DNA of 64,000 nt from the NCBI RefSeq assembly GCF_015221875.1, contig NZ_JACYGY010000001.1, forward strand, positions 1,798,001 to 1,862,000, given 5' to 3'. Source of the DNA: Dyadobacter subterraneus (GTDB lineage: Bacteria > Bacteroidota > Bacteroidia > Cytophagales > Spirosomataceae). Made by a program: the position numbers and the translations under genes. The notes beneath the pieces were generated by a model. The model was not told the origin of the DNA and did no database searches. It worked only from the letters and a program-made list of their open reading frames with translations. Shown here piece after piece: positions 43,133-52,011 of the stretch (the stretch's first letter is position 1; each line of letters starts with the position of its first letter).

Positions 43133-43579
43133 ATGATTTTAAAAAAAACAGTTCTTCTTTTTCTCTTTTTAGTAACTGCTTTCTTTGCAAAAGCGCAGCC
43201 ACCCACGCATGTGCCCTTAATGACAAGTACCTGGAAACTGATTGCGGAAAGATCGTATAAGAAAAATAAAGACTTTAAAATGGTACCGACTTTTCCGGCC
43301 AAACTTGAAGCGCTTCAAAACAAACTGGTTGAACTTCCAGGTTATATGATTCCGATTAATGCAGATGTGGAGCACAAGGAATTCATGCTTGCGGTGGTAC
43401 CAATGGATCAGTGTCCGTATTGCGGCCAAGGCGATATTCCTTCCATGATTGAAGTGAAAATGGCAAAAGAACTGGGCTATACTGATAAACCGATCAAGAT
43501 TCGTGGGAAACTTTTATTGAATAAAACAGGAGATTTACGCTCTGAAATATTTCTGCTTAATGCGGAATTGGTGAAATAA
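43133..43579 (+). CDS. DUF3299-like periplasmic protein
   Basis: This 148-residue protein has a signal peptide (LFLFLVTAFFAKAQ). Its core shows AKLEALQNKLVELPGYMIPIN, the motif PMDQCPYCGQGDIPSMIEV with a CxxC pair, and KPIKIRGKLLLN. This resembles DUF3299, whose members often sit with FtsX/LolD-like ABC genes. It starts 3 bases after the permease. The CxxC could bind metal or be redox active. No activity is known. Confidence 0.75.
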   Translation: MILKKTVLLFLFLVTAFFAKAQPPTHVPLMTSTWKLIAERSYKKNKDFKMVPTFPAKLEALQNKLVELPGYMIPINADVEHKEFMLAVVPMDQCPYCGQGDIPSMIEVKMAKELGYTDKPIKIRGKLLLNKTGDLRSEIFLLNAELVK

Positions 43580-43617
43580 ATACCGAAATTTTGAAAAAAT
43601 AACTCCTTACTAATTAT

Positions 43618-46155
43618 ATGAAATTAACCTTTAATGCATTAGCCGTTCTGCTGGCCGCCGGGACTTTATCCTATGCCCAGAATCCGGCTGGAAATACTGC
43701 TCCGGCCAAACCGATGGCAACACCTGCAACCTTTGCTTCGGTGATTCAGGGATTGAAAAAATACGATGGTTTTTTTAATTTTTACTATGACGAAAAGACT
43801 GGAAAAGTATTTCTGGAAGTAGATAAGCTCGACAAAGAATTTCTCTATTTCTCATCACTGACAGATGGAGTAGGCAGCGGCGGACCGGAACGTGGACAAG
43901 CATCCTCTGCGATTGCAAAATTTGTAAAAGTTGGCCCCAAAATACTTCTAGTTGAACCTGTTTATAATTATAGAGCGATCACGCAAAATCCGGATGAAAA
44001 AAAGGCGGTTGAAAATAACTTTGCCAAATCTGTTATCTGGGGATTTGTTCCGGTGGCAGTGGAAGGTGAAAAAATGCTGATCGACATCACGCCTTTTATC
44101 GTTCGCGACAGTCAGAATATTGCTTCACGTTTAGGTGTTAGAAGAGCAGCCGGACCTGTTTCTGTTTCTCAACCTGCTGGTGGCGGTGGCGTTTACAAAA
44201 TGGATGAAACCCGTTCGGTTTTGTATATTGACAACACTAAAAACTTTCCGAAAAATACAGAATTTGAAGCTTTAATTACCTTCACAGGAGGAAATCCAAG
44301 TACGAGTTTTTTTGGTGGCGGAGGCGGATTGGCACCAGATCCAAGTGCGATTACGGTAAATATGCACCAATCCTTTGTTGAATTGCCGGATGATAAATAC
44401 AAGTCGCGGAAATTTGATACCCGTTCTGCTTTTGGCCAGTTCAGTTATATGGATTTTTCCGCGCCGATGGATCAGCCGATTAACAAAAGATTCATCAGAC
44501 GGCACCGACTTGAAAAGAAAAATCCGGGTTCAGCACCTAGCGAGGCAATAAAACCAATCGTTTATTACATCGACAGAGGCGCACCAGCCCCGGTAAAAGC
44601 GGCCTTAATTGAAGGAGGAGCTTTCTGGAATCAGGCTTTTGAAGCGGCAGGTTATAAAAATGCTTTCCAGGTAAAAGAACTTCCGGAAGGAGCTGATCCA
44701 ATGGATATTCGATACAACGTTGTTAACTGGGTGAATCGTAACGGAAGTCCACGCGGATTTTCTTACGGAATGTCATTTATCGATCCGCGAACAGGAGAAA
44801 TTATAAAAGGTGTGGTAACGCTTGGTTCTGATCGTCACCGTCAGGATTATCTGATTGCGGAAGGTTTACTGCAACCCTATGAGGATGGAAAACCTGTTCC
44901 AACGGCTATGAAAGAATTGGCACTTGCCCGGATCCGTCAACTTTCGGCCCATGAAATTGGCCACACCTTGGGCTTCAACCACAACTTCGCCGCAAGTCCG
45001 AAAGATCGTTCTTCGGTGATGGATTATCCTTTTCCAAAATTTTCTTTAAAATCGGATGGAACTGTTGACATTTCTGACTCTTATGCAAAAGGAATCGGAA
45101 CCTGGGATAAACGCGCCGTAATGTGGGGTTATACTGAATTCCCAAAAGGAACGGATGAAGATGCTGCTTTGGAAAAAATCATGCAGGAAACGCTGAAACA
45201 AGGATTTATCTATATTCCGGATATTGGTGGAAACGCGCATCCAACTTCTCACCAATGGGACGATGGTTCAAACCCTATTGACCAAATGACCAATATCATG
45301 ACGGTCAGAAGAAAGGTTCTGGATAATTTCTCTGAAAAAGCCATTCAAAAAGGGGAACCGATGGCAACATTGGAAGAGGTTTTGGTACCCATTTATTTGC
45401 TGCATCGTTACCAGATTGAAGCTGTGGCGAAATCAGTAGGCGGATTGTATTTTACCCATGCTGTAAAAAATGACGGTCAGGTGATAACCAGAATGGTAGA
45501 GCCAAAAGAGCAATGGAGAGCGCTGGAATCTTTGCTTAATACAATTTCTCCCGAAGCACTGGCATTGCCGGAAGGTTTGATCAAAAAAATTCCTCCGCGA
45601 CCAACAGGTTATCCATCAACGCAGGAAACTTTTACAGGTCATACAGGCCCCACTTTCGATCCGATTGCAGCAGCAGAAATGGCAGCAGGAACTACACTTT
45701 CCTATTTATTCAGTTCAGAACGTGCAGCGCGTTTGATAGAATATAACGCGAGAGATGAAAACCAGCCGGGACTAATGCCGGTAATTGATAAGATTGTAGA
45801 AAAAACCTGGAAAGCTCCGGTTGTAACGGGATATAAAGGCGAACTACAAACACTGGTGAACAATCTTTCCTTAAAGTATTTGCTAACGCTGGCTGCGGAT
45901 TCCAAAGCACCGGAAAATGTAAGAGGAGAAACGCTTTTGAAGGTAGAAGAATTGGGTCAATGGATGAAAGATAAAATGGCATCGGCAACGCCGAAGCAAA
46001 AGGCAAATATTCTTTTCGGTCTTTCCCAAATTGAAGAATTTCACAAAAATCCGGATAAGTTTGAGCCTGCAACGGTACTGGAAATGCCGCCAGGCGCTCC
46101 AATTATGGGATTAATGGATTTTATGGGCTGTTCTCAAAGTTTTAGTCGGGAATAG
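43618..46155 (+). CDS. Secreted zinc metalloprotease (DUF5117/DUF5118 type)
   Basis: This 845-residue secreted protein has a signal peptide (LAVLLAAGTLSYAQ). The N-terminal domain, about 35-250, belongs to the DUF5118/DUF5117 architecture (IQGLKKYDGFFNFYYDEKTGKV, then RDSQNIASRLGVRR). The catalytic domain has the extended metzincin-like zinc motif HEIGHTLGFNH (His445, Glu446, His449, His455) followed by SSVMDYPFP with the Met turn. It may degrade extracellular protein. It is 38 bases after the DUF3299-like gene, so it may be read from the same transcript. Confidence 0.88.
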   Translation: MKLTFNALAVLLAAGTLSYAQNPAGNTAPAKPMATPATFASVIQGLKKYDGFFNFYYDEKTGKVFLEVDKLDKEFLYFSSLTDGVGSGGPERGQASSAIAKFVKVGPKILLVEPVYNYRAITQNPDEKKAVENNFAKSVIWGFVPVAVEGEKMLIDITPFIVRDSQNIASRLGVRRAAGPVSVSQPAGGGGVYKMDETRSVLYIDNTKNFPKNTEFEALITFTGGNPSTSFFGGGGGLAPDPSAITVNMHQSFVELPDDKYKSRKFDTRSAFGQFSYMDFSAPMDQPINKRFIRRHRLEKKNPGSAPSEAIKPIVYYIDRGAPAPVKAALIEGGAFWNQAFEAAGYKNAFQVKELPEGADPMDIRYNVVNWVNRNGSPRGFSYGMSFIDPRTGEIIKGVVTLGSDRHRQDYLIAEGLLQPYEDGKPVPTAMKELALARIRQLSAHEIGHTLGFNHNFAASPKDRSSVMDYPFPKFSLKSDGTVDISDSYAKGIGTWDKRAVMWGYTEFPKGTDEDAALEKIMQETLKQGFIYIPDIGGNAHPTSHQWDDGSNPIDQMTNIMTVRRKVLDNFSEKAIQKGEPMATLEEVLVPIYLLHRYQIEAVAKSVGGLYFTHAVKNDGQVITRMVEPKEQWRALESLLNTISPEALALPEGLIKKIPPRPTGYPSTQETFTGHTGPTFDPIAAAEMAAGTTLSYLFSSERAARLIEYNARDENQPGLMPVIDKIVEKTWKAPVVTGYKGELQTLVNNLSLKYLLTLAADSKAPENVRGETLLKVEELGQWMKDKMASATPKQKANILFGLSQIEEFHKNPDKFEPATVLEMPPGAPIMGLMDFMGCSQSFSRE

Positions 46156-46223
46156 TTTTGTTTTTATATTGATACGGTTCATTGGCTAAATTATTTGGTC
46201 TTATTAAGAAACTAGCTGAAATC

Positions 46224-46260
46224 AAAAAACCTGATTCGAGTTTCTCGAATCAGATTTTTT
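46224..46260. terminator. Bidirectional terminator between protease and Rpn-type nuclease
   Basis: CTGATTCGAG (46231-46240) pairs with CTCGAATCAG (46244-46253) around a tight 3-base loop, with A and T tracts outside. It lies between convergent genes. Confidence 0.85.
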
Positions 46261-46282
46261 TAAACGTATTTGTATTTTTATT

Positions 46283-47194
46283 TTAATTCTTTTCGTTCAA
46301 CTGATTTTTGATATCTATTACCAGTTGCTCAGTAACTTCTGCCAACATGGCGATTTTTATAGCCGTAAAATCGGTATTTTTTAAAAGATTTTTAACGAAT
46401 TCAACCTTACTTTCCTCACGCGCTTTTTCATCGGCTGTTTTTACAGCACTCTTTACAGCGGTTTTGACCGCATAGTCAAGAACATTCTCATAATCCCATT
46501 TTGCCTTTAAACTTGAATCGTATGACATACGCTCTTCCTTGTTTAAATTATTAATTTCTGCTATTTTAAATACTTTTTCAAAAACACTTTTTCTCATGAA
46601 CAGAGGCATTTTGTCCATCTTCACAAGATTCTTTAACAAAAACGGCCAGCGATCAAGATCGGTTAATAATTCGTTTTCTGTCTTTGTAAATTTAGGTAAT
46701 TCGATGAATTTATATTCCAGCTTGTCGTAAAATATTTTCTTTGTCTGCTTATCCATTAAACACAAATCGTGCAGATATTGTTCGTCGGTATTTTCTTCCA
46801 GAGTGAATTCCAACAGAGCAATGAAATAAACTTCTTTCAATTTATAACCCCATTTATTTCCTTTGGGAAGCTGCTCGCTAATAAGACGCGAAGTGTAAAA
46901 AATGGCTCGTTCCTTGAAAAAATCTTGTCTTCCACGTTGCATTTCAACAATAAACTGCTCACCATTATCGCCTGTGCACAACAGATCAAAGATCGCTCTT
47001 TTTGAATCTTCATTATCTCCGTAAAGTTCAGTCTGACTGTAAGTTAAGTCCTGAATTGCTTTTTGTCCAAGAAATAATTGATTAAGAAAGTCAATTAGGA
47101 TTTCTTTATTTGGTTCGTTTCCGAATAATCTTTTAAAACCGAAATCTGTCAAAGGATCGATAAACCGACCCGGGGTAGGATAAGATTGCTGCAT
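46283..47194 (-). CDS. Rpn-family PD-(D/E)XK nuclease/putative transposase
   Basis: This 303-residue protein belongs to the Rpn/PDDEXK_2 family (recombination-promoting nuclease). It begins with FIDPLTDFGFKRLFGNEPNKE and has the active site RAIFDLLCTGDNGEQFIVEMQ (Asp70, Glu84, Gln86), then FIALLEF. The C-terminal part is charged and contains short AVKTAVKSAVKTA repeats. Members spread as mobile-like genes and may cut DNA or be defence or toxin proteins. No inverted repeats or target duplication were seen, so it is not called an insertion sequence. Confidence 0.85.
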   Translation of the reverse strand: MQQSYPTPGRFIDPLTDFGFKRLFGNEPNKEILIDFLNQLFLGQKAIQDLTYSQTELYGDNEDSKRAIFDLLCTGDNGEQFIVEMQRGRQDFFKERAIFYTSRLISEQLPKGNKWGYKLKEVYFIALLEFTLEENTDEQYLHDLCLMDKQTKKIFYDKLEYKFIELPKFTKTENELLTDLDRWPFLLKNLVKMDKMPLFMRKSVFEKVFKIAEINNLNKEERMSYDSSLKAKWDYENVLDYAVKTAVKSAVKTADEKAREESKVEFVKNLLKNTDFTAIKIAMLAEVTEQLVIDIKNQLNEKN

Positions 47195-47237
47195 TATATT
47201 TTATAGTGTGTGAGCCCACAATGTAGCAACATTTCAC

Positions 47238-49685
47238 CTAACTTCCACTCTGCACGTCATCATTTCGGATACCCCGTTTGTTCTTTTTAATAGAGTCTTT
47301 CAACCTCCCAAATTTATAATTTACACTAAAATTAAATGCTCTGAAATAGTCTCTTCGAATATTAGATTGTGTAAAATCAGGACCAAATGAATCATTAACA
47401 TTGCGACGGTATTTTTGAAACGGGTTGCTAACAGAAGCTGAAAATGATAATTTATCCTGATAAAAATCTTTATTAATACTAAAAGAATAACTCACAAAAC
47501 TGTTTGTTGATCCTTGTAAATTAACACCACGACCATTAGCATTCAGGTTTGCATTAATGCGCCATGATTTTTCAAACCGGTAGCCGGAAGAAGCGGATAA
47601 ATTATACATTAACCCTTCATTTTTAATCAAAATGCCATTGACTATGCCGCGAACCATTCCGTATGCAAACCTTGTGTTAAGACTGAAATTCCATTTTTTA
47701 GTAATAGGATAATTAATGCTCAGGTTTCCTTGTGGCAGTCTGGCTTGCCCCGTATTTCCGTAAGAAGTTCTGGTAATATTGGTGGTAGAATCATAGACGG
47801 CAACTGGGAAAATCAGGTTTTTGAAAAACGTAAATCCTAAGCCAACATTCAGTGAAAGTTTTTTGGACCAGTTATATCCGAGCTGAAAATCATTAACAAG
47901 TGCCGGTTTTAAGTTTGGATTACCGGTTTTTTCAAAATTGGGATTCGATTTGTCTACAAAAGGGTTGAGCTGATAAATCCCAGGACGCTGGATTCTTTGC
48001 GTGTAACCCAGATTCAAATCGCTGCTTCCTGCCAGCTTTCTGTTTATTGAAAGAGATGGAATTATGTTGAAATAATGTGTAGAAAGTTTTGATTCATTAG
48101 AAATAAAATTGGCATTGATCACCGTTTGTTCAACCCGGCCACCTGCTTTAAAGCTCCATTTTTTGAAATTGTATTGGTAAGTATTATAAGCTCCGAAAAC
48201 GTTTTGATCATTTCTGAACTTGTTACTTAATCCGGGTTGGACTTCATAAAATCCTGTTTCGTTATTCTCAAAAAGATTTGAAAAATCACTTTCGTTATTC
48301 CTCAGTATCGCTTTAAAACCAGCTTCAATATTTAACTGTTTTAAAGGATGAACATAGTCAGCCTGAAATGTTTGTTCGGAAAATTTCTGATCGTTAATTT
48401 GTTTGTAATCAGGTTGATCGTAATTTATACTCTCTGTTATGACAATATCGCTGTTCTGATTATTTGTATAGGCAAAATAACGGTATGATAATGTTAACAA
48501 TCTGTTTTTATCTGCCTTAAATCCCTTTTGATAGTTCAGTGCCGCATCCATTCCTGAACCTCTGGTACGGGTAAGATTCTCGAGTGAATATTTTTGTAAA
48601 ACTGTCTCCGTATCAGTTAACAAACTTCTTTGCCCGTTTTCTCCATTTAACTTGCTGCCGTTTATATTAAATTGACCGGACAGAAGATTCAGACTGTCCA
48701 GTTCATAAGAAATTTCATAACCCAGATAAGCACTTTTATTTTTGGATTCCGCAGTTCCATTTTGTTGTAGAAATGTATTTTCATCTCCAAAAGTATTTCT
48801 TGAAGTGGAATTAATTATCTGAGGAGATTTGTAAATACTGGCTCCTCCAAGTGCTGACATACCTAATTTCCCTATTTTCGCTGAAAAAGATCCGCCAAAT
48901 CCTGGCCCTCCACTTGGAAAGCGTTCACTGACATTTACAGAACCATTGTAACCATTATCAAGTTTTTTATTGGTAATGATATTGATGATACCGGCAAGTC
49001 CTTCTGCATCATATTTCGCTGGTGGTGTGGTAATTACCTCAATCCGTTCGATAGAGGAAGCAGGCATTGTTCTCAGAATTTCCTTGTAATTTCTCTCTAC
49101 CATGCTGGAAGGTTTTCCGTTGATCAGAATCTTGAAATCACTATTTCCTTTCATCAAAATATTGTTGTCGGCATCGAGCGATAGAAGCGGAACTTTACGC
49201 ATCATGTCCAGAACGCTGTAAACTTTACTTTCAGGATCCGCCTGTAAATCATAGGAAATCCTATCAACTTCCTGTTTTACAATTTGTTTCATTGCAGTTA
49301 CCGTAACTTCCTTTAAACCTACCGTTTGAGGTGTTAAAAACAAAATTCCAAGATCTGAATTGAGTTTTGTGGAATCAGTAAGATCAACTAAAACTGTCTT
49401 CTTTTTATAACCAACACCAACAAGTACAACTGAATATTTTAGAGGTTGTAAAGCTGAAAATGAGAAAGATCCGTCGCTTTTCGTGTAATCGGCTTTTACC
49501 GGAATTCCCTTTTCAGATAACAGATTGACTGTAATAAAATCCAGTTTTTTCTGCGTGGTCGAATCGCTTACAAATCCTGAGATTATGTAAGTTTTAAAGC
49601 TTGTCTTCGCGAAATTTGTTGTGCAGGTACACAATATTCCCAGTGCAGAAAGCAATAGCTTTTGCAATAATTTTCTGATTTTCAT
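47238..49685 (-). CDS. TonB-dependent-receptor-like outer-membrane beta-barrel protein (OMP_b-brl_3)
   Basis: This 815-residue protein has a signal peptide (1-26), a carboxypeptidase-regulatory-like/CNA-B-type domain at about 33-115 (ISGFVSDSTTQKKLDFITVNLL), a plug-like domain at about 125-240 (LDMMRKVPLLSLDADNNILMKGN, DAEGLAGIINIITNKKL) and a long beta-barrel (from about 250 to the end, PF14905 type). It ends in a charged RNDDVQSGS tail. It has no SusD partner next door, so it is not a canonical SusCD pair. Such proteins are outer-membrane receptors of unknown ligand. It is next to the second ECF sigma locus, but its own promoter region shows no matching ECF element. Confidence 0.85.
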   Translation of the reverse strand: MKIRKLLQKLLLSALGILCTCTTNFAKTSFKTYIISGFVSDSTTQKKLDFITVNLLSEKGIPVKADYTKSDGSFSFSALQPLKYSVVLVGVGYKKKTVLVDLTDSTKLNSDLGILFLTPQTVGLKEVTVTAMKQIVKQEVDRISYDLQADPESKVYSVLDMMRKVPLLSLDADNNILMKGNSDFKILINGKPSSMVERNYKEILRTMPASSIERIEVITTPPAKYDAEGLAGIINIITNKKLDNGYNGSVNVSERFPSGGPGFGGSFSAKIGKLGMSALGGASIYKSPQIINSTSRNTFGDENTFLQQNGTAESKNKSAYLGYEISYELDSLNLLSGQFNINGSKLNGENGQRSLLTDTETVLQKYSLENLTRTRGSGMDAALNYQKGFKADKNRLLTLSYRYFAYTNNQNSDIVITESINYDQPDYKQINDQKFSEQTFQADYVHPLKQLNIEAGFKAILRNNESDFSNLFENNETGFYEVQPGLSNKFRNDQNVFGAYNTYQYNFKKWSFKAGGRVEQTVINANFISNESKLSTHYFNIIPSLSINRKLAGSSDLNLGYTQRIQRPGIYQLNPFVDKSNPNFEKTGNPNLKPALVNDFQLGYNWSKKLSLNVGLGFTFFKNLIFPVAVYDSTTNITRTSYGNTGQARLPQGNLSINYPITKKWNFSLNTRFAYGMVRGIVNGILIKNEGLMYNLSASSGYRFEKSWRINANLNANGRGVNLQGSTNSFVSYSFSINKDFYQDKLSFSASVSNPFQKYRRNVNDSFGPDFTQSNIRRDYFRAFNFSVNYKFGRLKDSIKKNKRGIRNDDVQSGS

Positions 49686-49816
49686 GATGTTATTTCTATG
49701 GCTAATAAATTGAAAAGGGCATAGTTATCCTTCCCGGAACATCCGGATATTAAAAAAAGGACAGGCTAAAAATTTGTGAAGCGAAAAAGATCGAAATGCT
49801 TTTGTGAAAGGAAAAC

Positions 49817-50158
49817 TTAATTTGTACGATCAAGTTTTCTCTCAATCAGAAAGTTGATAATCAGGCTTATTCCGCCAAAAAGGAAAATCATGGAGATATA
49901 AGCAGCAGCAACCTCTATGTCGTAGTTGTATTGAAGAATGCTGCCGATAATGATGCCTAGTGCAATACCAACTGATAACATTCCTAATTTTAACGTCAGG
50001 GATTGTGACTGATTGTTTTTCCCGACAAACATAGAGGCGTCGACACCTTTTTCGATCATGGCTATACGTTCGCGGTATCTTGTTATTCTAAATACGTATG
50101 CAATTCCAAATATTGCAGCAAACATGGAAATAAATACCATCATGGAGGTTCCGTTCAT
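49817..50158 (-). CDS. Small membrane protein (DUF6249-like), in ECF sigma regulon
   Basis: This 113-residue protein has an N-terminal helix (about 6-24, MVFISMFAAIFGIAYVF), a short basic cytoplasmic loop (RITRYRERIAMIEKGVDASMF) and two more helices (about 55-75 and 83-105). The loop sequence is typical of DUF6249 proteins, small membrane proteins seen beside sigma factor genes in Bacteroidota. It diverges from the ECF sigma gene, and an ECF element at 50197-50230 lies upstream. A role as sensor or regulatory partner is inferred. Confidence 0.72.
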   Translation of the reverse strand: MNGTSMMVFISMFAAIFGIAYVFRITRYRERIAMIEKGVDASMFVGKNNQSQSLTLKLGMLSVGIALGIIIGSILQYNYDIEVAAAYISMIFLFGGISLIINFLIERKLDRTN

Positions 50159-50196
50159 TGTCTTTCAGTTTTAGAGTTAAATTTATCTATACTGCA

Positions 50197-50230
50197 TTAG
50201 ACAACAATACTTTTCCGGGGGTTACAGATT
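50197..50230 (-). promoter_or_regulatory. Putative ECF promoter of the DUF6249-like gene
   Basis: On the minus strand AATCTGTAACC (50230-50220), 17 bases, then GTCTAA (50202-50197). It mirrors the element driving the divergent sigma gene. Confidence 0.72.
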
Positions 50231-50267
50231 TTTTATAAATTTATTTTAAATGAAAGAAAGTGACCGG

Positions 50268-50301
50268 AATCTGTAACCTTGTTTCTGCAAGTGCAGTCTT
50301 A
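50268..50301 (+). promoter_or_regulatory. Putative ECF promoter of the second sigma operon
   Basis: AATCTGTAACC (50268-50278), 17 bases, then GTCTTA (50296-50301), 27 bases before the ATG of the sigma gene. The two -35-like words form a perfect 11-bp inverted repeat with the minus-strand element. Confidence 0.72.
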
Positions 50302-50327
50302 TAGTTATATGCCATGCAAAGAAGCAA

Positions 50328-50879
50328 ATGAAAAATACGGACGACCAGTTTTATATTGATAAAATTAAAAGGGGAGATCCGTCTTCTTTCGCTTTTCTTG
50401 TAAAAAGATATAAGGACATGGCCTTTACAATTGCATTAAAAATTCTAAAAAATGAAGAAGATGCCGAGGATGCGGCTCAGGAAAGTTTTGTAAAGGCCTA
50501 TCAGCAGATCCGGAAATTTGAGAATAAATCCAAATTTTCAACCTGGTTGTATACCATTGTTTACAGGACTTCAATTTCCAAGTTGCAGAAGAGTAAAGTC
50601 CCTGTTTTTCCCATTGACGATGATATTACAGAAAATTATGCTTTCGATTTTTCTGCACCACAAATTGAAACAATTTTGGCAACAGAACAATCGAAGTATA
50701 TAAAAAATGCGATAGCAAAACTACCACAAACGGAAAGTTTGTTAATCACTCTTTTTTATATGAACGAAAATTCCATAAAAGAGATTGAGGAAATTACGGG
50801 ATTGACAGAGTCAAACATCAAGGTTAAATTGTTTCGCGCCAGGAAAGTACTGGAACAGGAATTACATTTTTTGTTGTAA
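50328..50879 (+). CDS. ECF-type RNA polymerase sigma factor (second)
   Basis: This 183-residue sigma factor has region 2 at about 15-85 (FLVKRYKDMAFTIALKILKNEEDAEDAAQESFVKAYQQI, then FSTWLYTIVYRTSISKL) and region 4 at about 120-180 (LPQTESLLITLFYMNENSIKEIEEITGLTESNIKVKLFRARKVL). The region 4 helix-turn-helix is intact. It has its own ECF promoter, and the following gene, a membrane protein 19 bases downstream, is a candidate anti-sigma. It differs from the sigma at 22364 in having a short linker, and it appears to recognise a different -35 word. Confidence 0.93.
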   Translation: MKNTDDQFYIDKIKRGDPSSFAFLVKRYKDMAFTIALKILKNEEDAEDAAQESFVKAYQQIRKFENKSKFSTWLYTIVYRTSISKLQKSKVPVFPIDDDITENYAFDFSAPQIETILATEQSKYIKNAIAKLPQTESLLITLFYMNENSIKEIEEITGLTESNIKVKLFRARKVLEQELHFLL

Positions 50880-50898
50880 CAAAAATTATTGCCTGAAA

Positions 50899-51387
50899 AT
50901 GGAGGAAGATAAAGAAGAAATTTTCAAAAAACTTATCCAAAAGTCGGAGCCGGATTTTACAGCTTCTGACTTTACGGATCATGTTATGAAAATGGTTCAG
51001 GCGGAAGAACTTGTACGGGAATCAGCTTTGCATGCTCTTCTGGTAAATAATAAATTGGATCAGCCATCATTATCGTTTGAGTCAGGGATTATGGCTCAGA
51101 TTACGCCAGTCAAGAAAAAAGTAGAGAAACCTATTATCAGTAAAAATGCCTGGTATATTGCGGCGACTTTTTTTGCATTGATGATTCAGTATAGCTTTTT
51201 TTCAAAATCCTCACAAATAACTGCTATGGATTCATCTCTTATCAAAATAACCAATGCAATGTTTGATTTTTCAAATAATGCCGGACAAATGCCGGTAATT
51301 TATTTTATTGTTGTCGTGACGCTTTGTGTACTTCTTTTAGCTGATTATTTTATCCTGCAAAGATTCGGCAAAAGAGCAGTGCATTAG
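50899..51387 (+). CDS. Membrane protein, probable anti-sigma factor
   Basis: This 162-residue protein has a soluble N-terminal half with two repeats of a helical motif (DFTDHVMKMVQAEELVRESALHALL and SFESGIMAQITPV), then two hydrophobic helices (about 86-103 and 134-154), leaving a short C-terminus (RFGKRAVH). It follows the ECF sigma factor by 19 bases. The layout, with a cytosolic domain then membrane helices, fits an anti-sigma factor. No ZAS motif (HxxxCxxC) is present, so it is not zinc-dependent. Not certain. Confidence 0.6.
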   Translation: MEEDKEEIFKKLIQKSEPDFTASDFTDHVMKMVQAEELVRESALHALLVNNKLDQPSLSFESGIMAQITPVKKKVEKPIISKNAWYIAATFFALMIQYSFFSKSSQITAMDSSLIKITNAMFDFSNNAGQMPVIYFIVVVTLCVLLLADYFILQRFGKRAVH

Positions 51388-51416
51388 CATATTGTTTGTA
51401 TATTTTATAAAATACT

Positions 51417-51459
51417 AAACGCCAGGAATTGAATGGTTTGCATTCATTTCCTGGCGTTT
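51417..51459. terminator. Bidirectional terminator with a long stem
   Basis: AAACGCCAGGAA (from 51417) pairs with TTCCTGGCGTTT (to 51459), with an inner TGAATG/CATTCA stem and a T-T mismatch, giving about 18 base pairs around a small loop. It lies between convergent genes and is followed at once by a heptamer repeat. Confidence 0.92.
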
Positions 51460-51510
51460 AACCATTAACCATTAACCATTAACCATTAACCATTAACCAT
51501 TAACCATTAA
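51458..51510. repeat. Heptanucleotide tandem repeat (TTAACCA), about 7.5 copies
   Basis: The unit TTAACCA repeats perfectly for 53 bases between the terminator and the stop codon of the minus-strand gene that ends at 51514. It is a simple sequence repeat prone to slippage. Confidence 0.92.
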
Positions 51511-51513
51511 TAA

Positions 51514-51879
51514 TCAGCCTCTGCGATTGTGACGGTCAAATTTATTTCCATGTTGAAAAGCCATCAGACGTTCGCGTTGCGCCGGGGTGAGAACAGCCAT
51601 GATTTCCTGTTGTTTTTTCCATTGCAGTTCTTTCAGGTTTGGCGTTCTTCTGCCCGCGGTTAAACGGTCATAATGGTTTTCGATTTTCTTGATTTTATTT
51701 TCCTGTCTGCGCGACAATCCTACAATGTTGTCAAGTTTATTAATTTGAAACTCTTCAAAATTATTGTCGATCTGAGCATTTGGAACTGGTCTGTTTCTGT
51801 ATGCCCGTCCTTGCTGAGCATAAGAATTTCCAACTGTAAGTGTTGCTAAAAGCGCGATTGATAAGATGATCTTTTTCAT
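51514..51879 (-). CDS. Small secreted protein (Spy/CpxP-like helix-rich)
   Basis: This 121-residue protein has a signal peptide (SIALLATLTVGNSYAQQ). The mature part is helical and charged, with the pattern LSRRQENKIKKIENHYDRL and a downstream LTPAQRERLMAF, similar to the LTxxQ motifs of Spy/CpxP-type periplasmic chaperones. A frame upstream to 51966 gives residues that are not signal-like, so the ATG at 51879 is used. It ends His/Arg/Gly-rich (GNKFDRHNRRG), possibly metal binding. Identity as a Spy-like protein is tentative. Confidence 0.62.
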   Translation of the reverse strand: MKKIILSIALLATLTVGNSYAQQGRAYRNRPVPNAQIDNNFEEFQINKLDNIVGLSRRQENKIKKIENHYDRLTAGRRTPNLKELQWKKQQEIMAVLTPAQRERLMAFQHGNKFDRHNRRG

Positions 51880-52011
51880 GGTTTCTAAAAGTTTAATTTG
51901 TTTGTTATGTCTTTTAGAGCGTGTTTTTTCCATGAAGTTTAACGGGTGAAATGCATAATCGGTCAATAGACCATATTAATAGACGGAGAGGCTTTTAACA
52001 TCGACAAATGC

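Noticed and set aside
46283..47194. Insertion sequence carrying the Rpn-family gene
   Set aside because: I found no terminal inverted repeats or target-site duplication around it, so only the gene is called.
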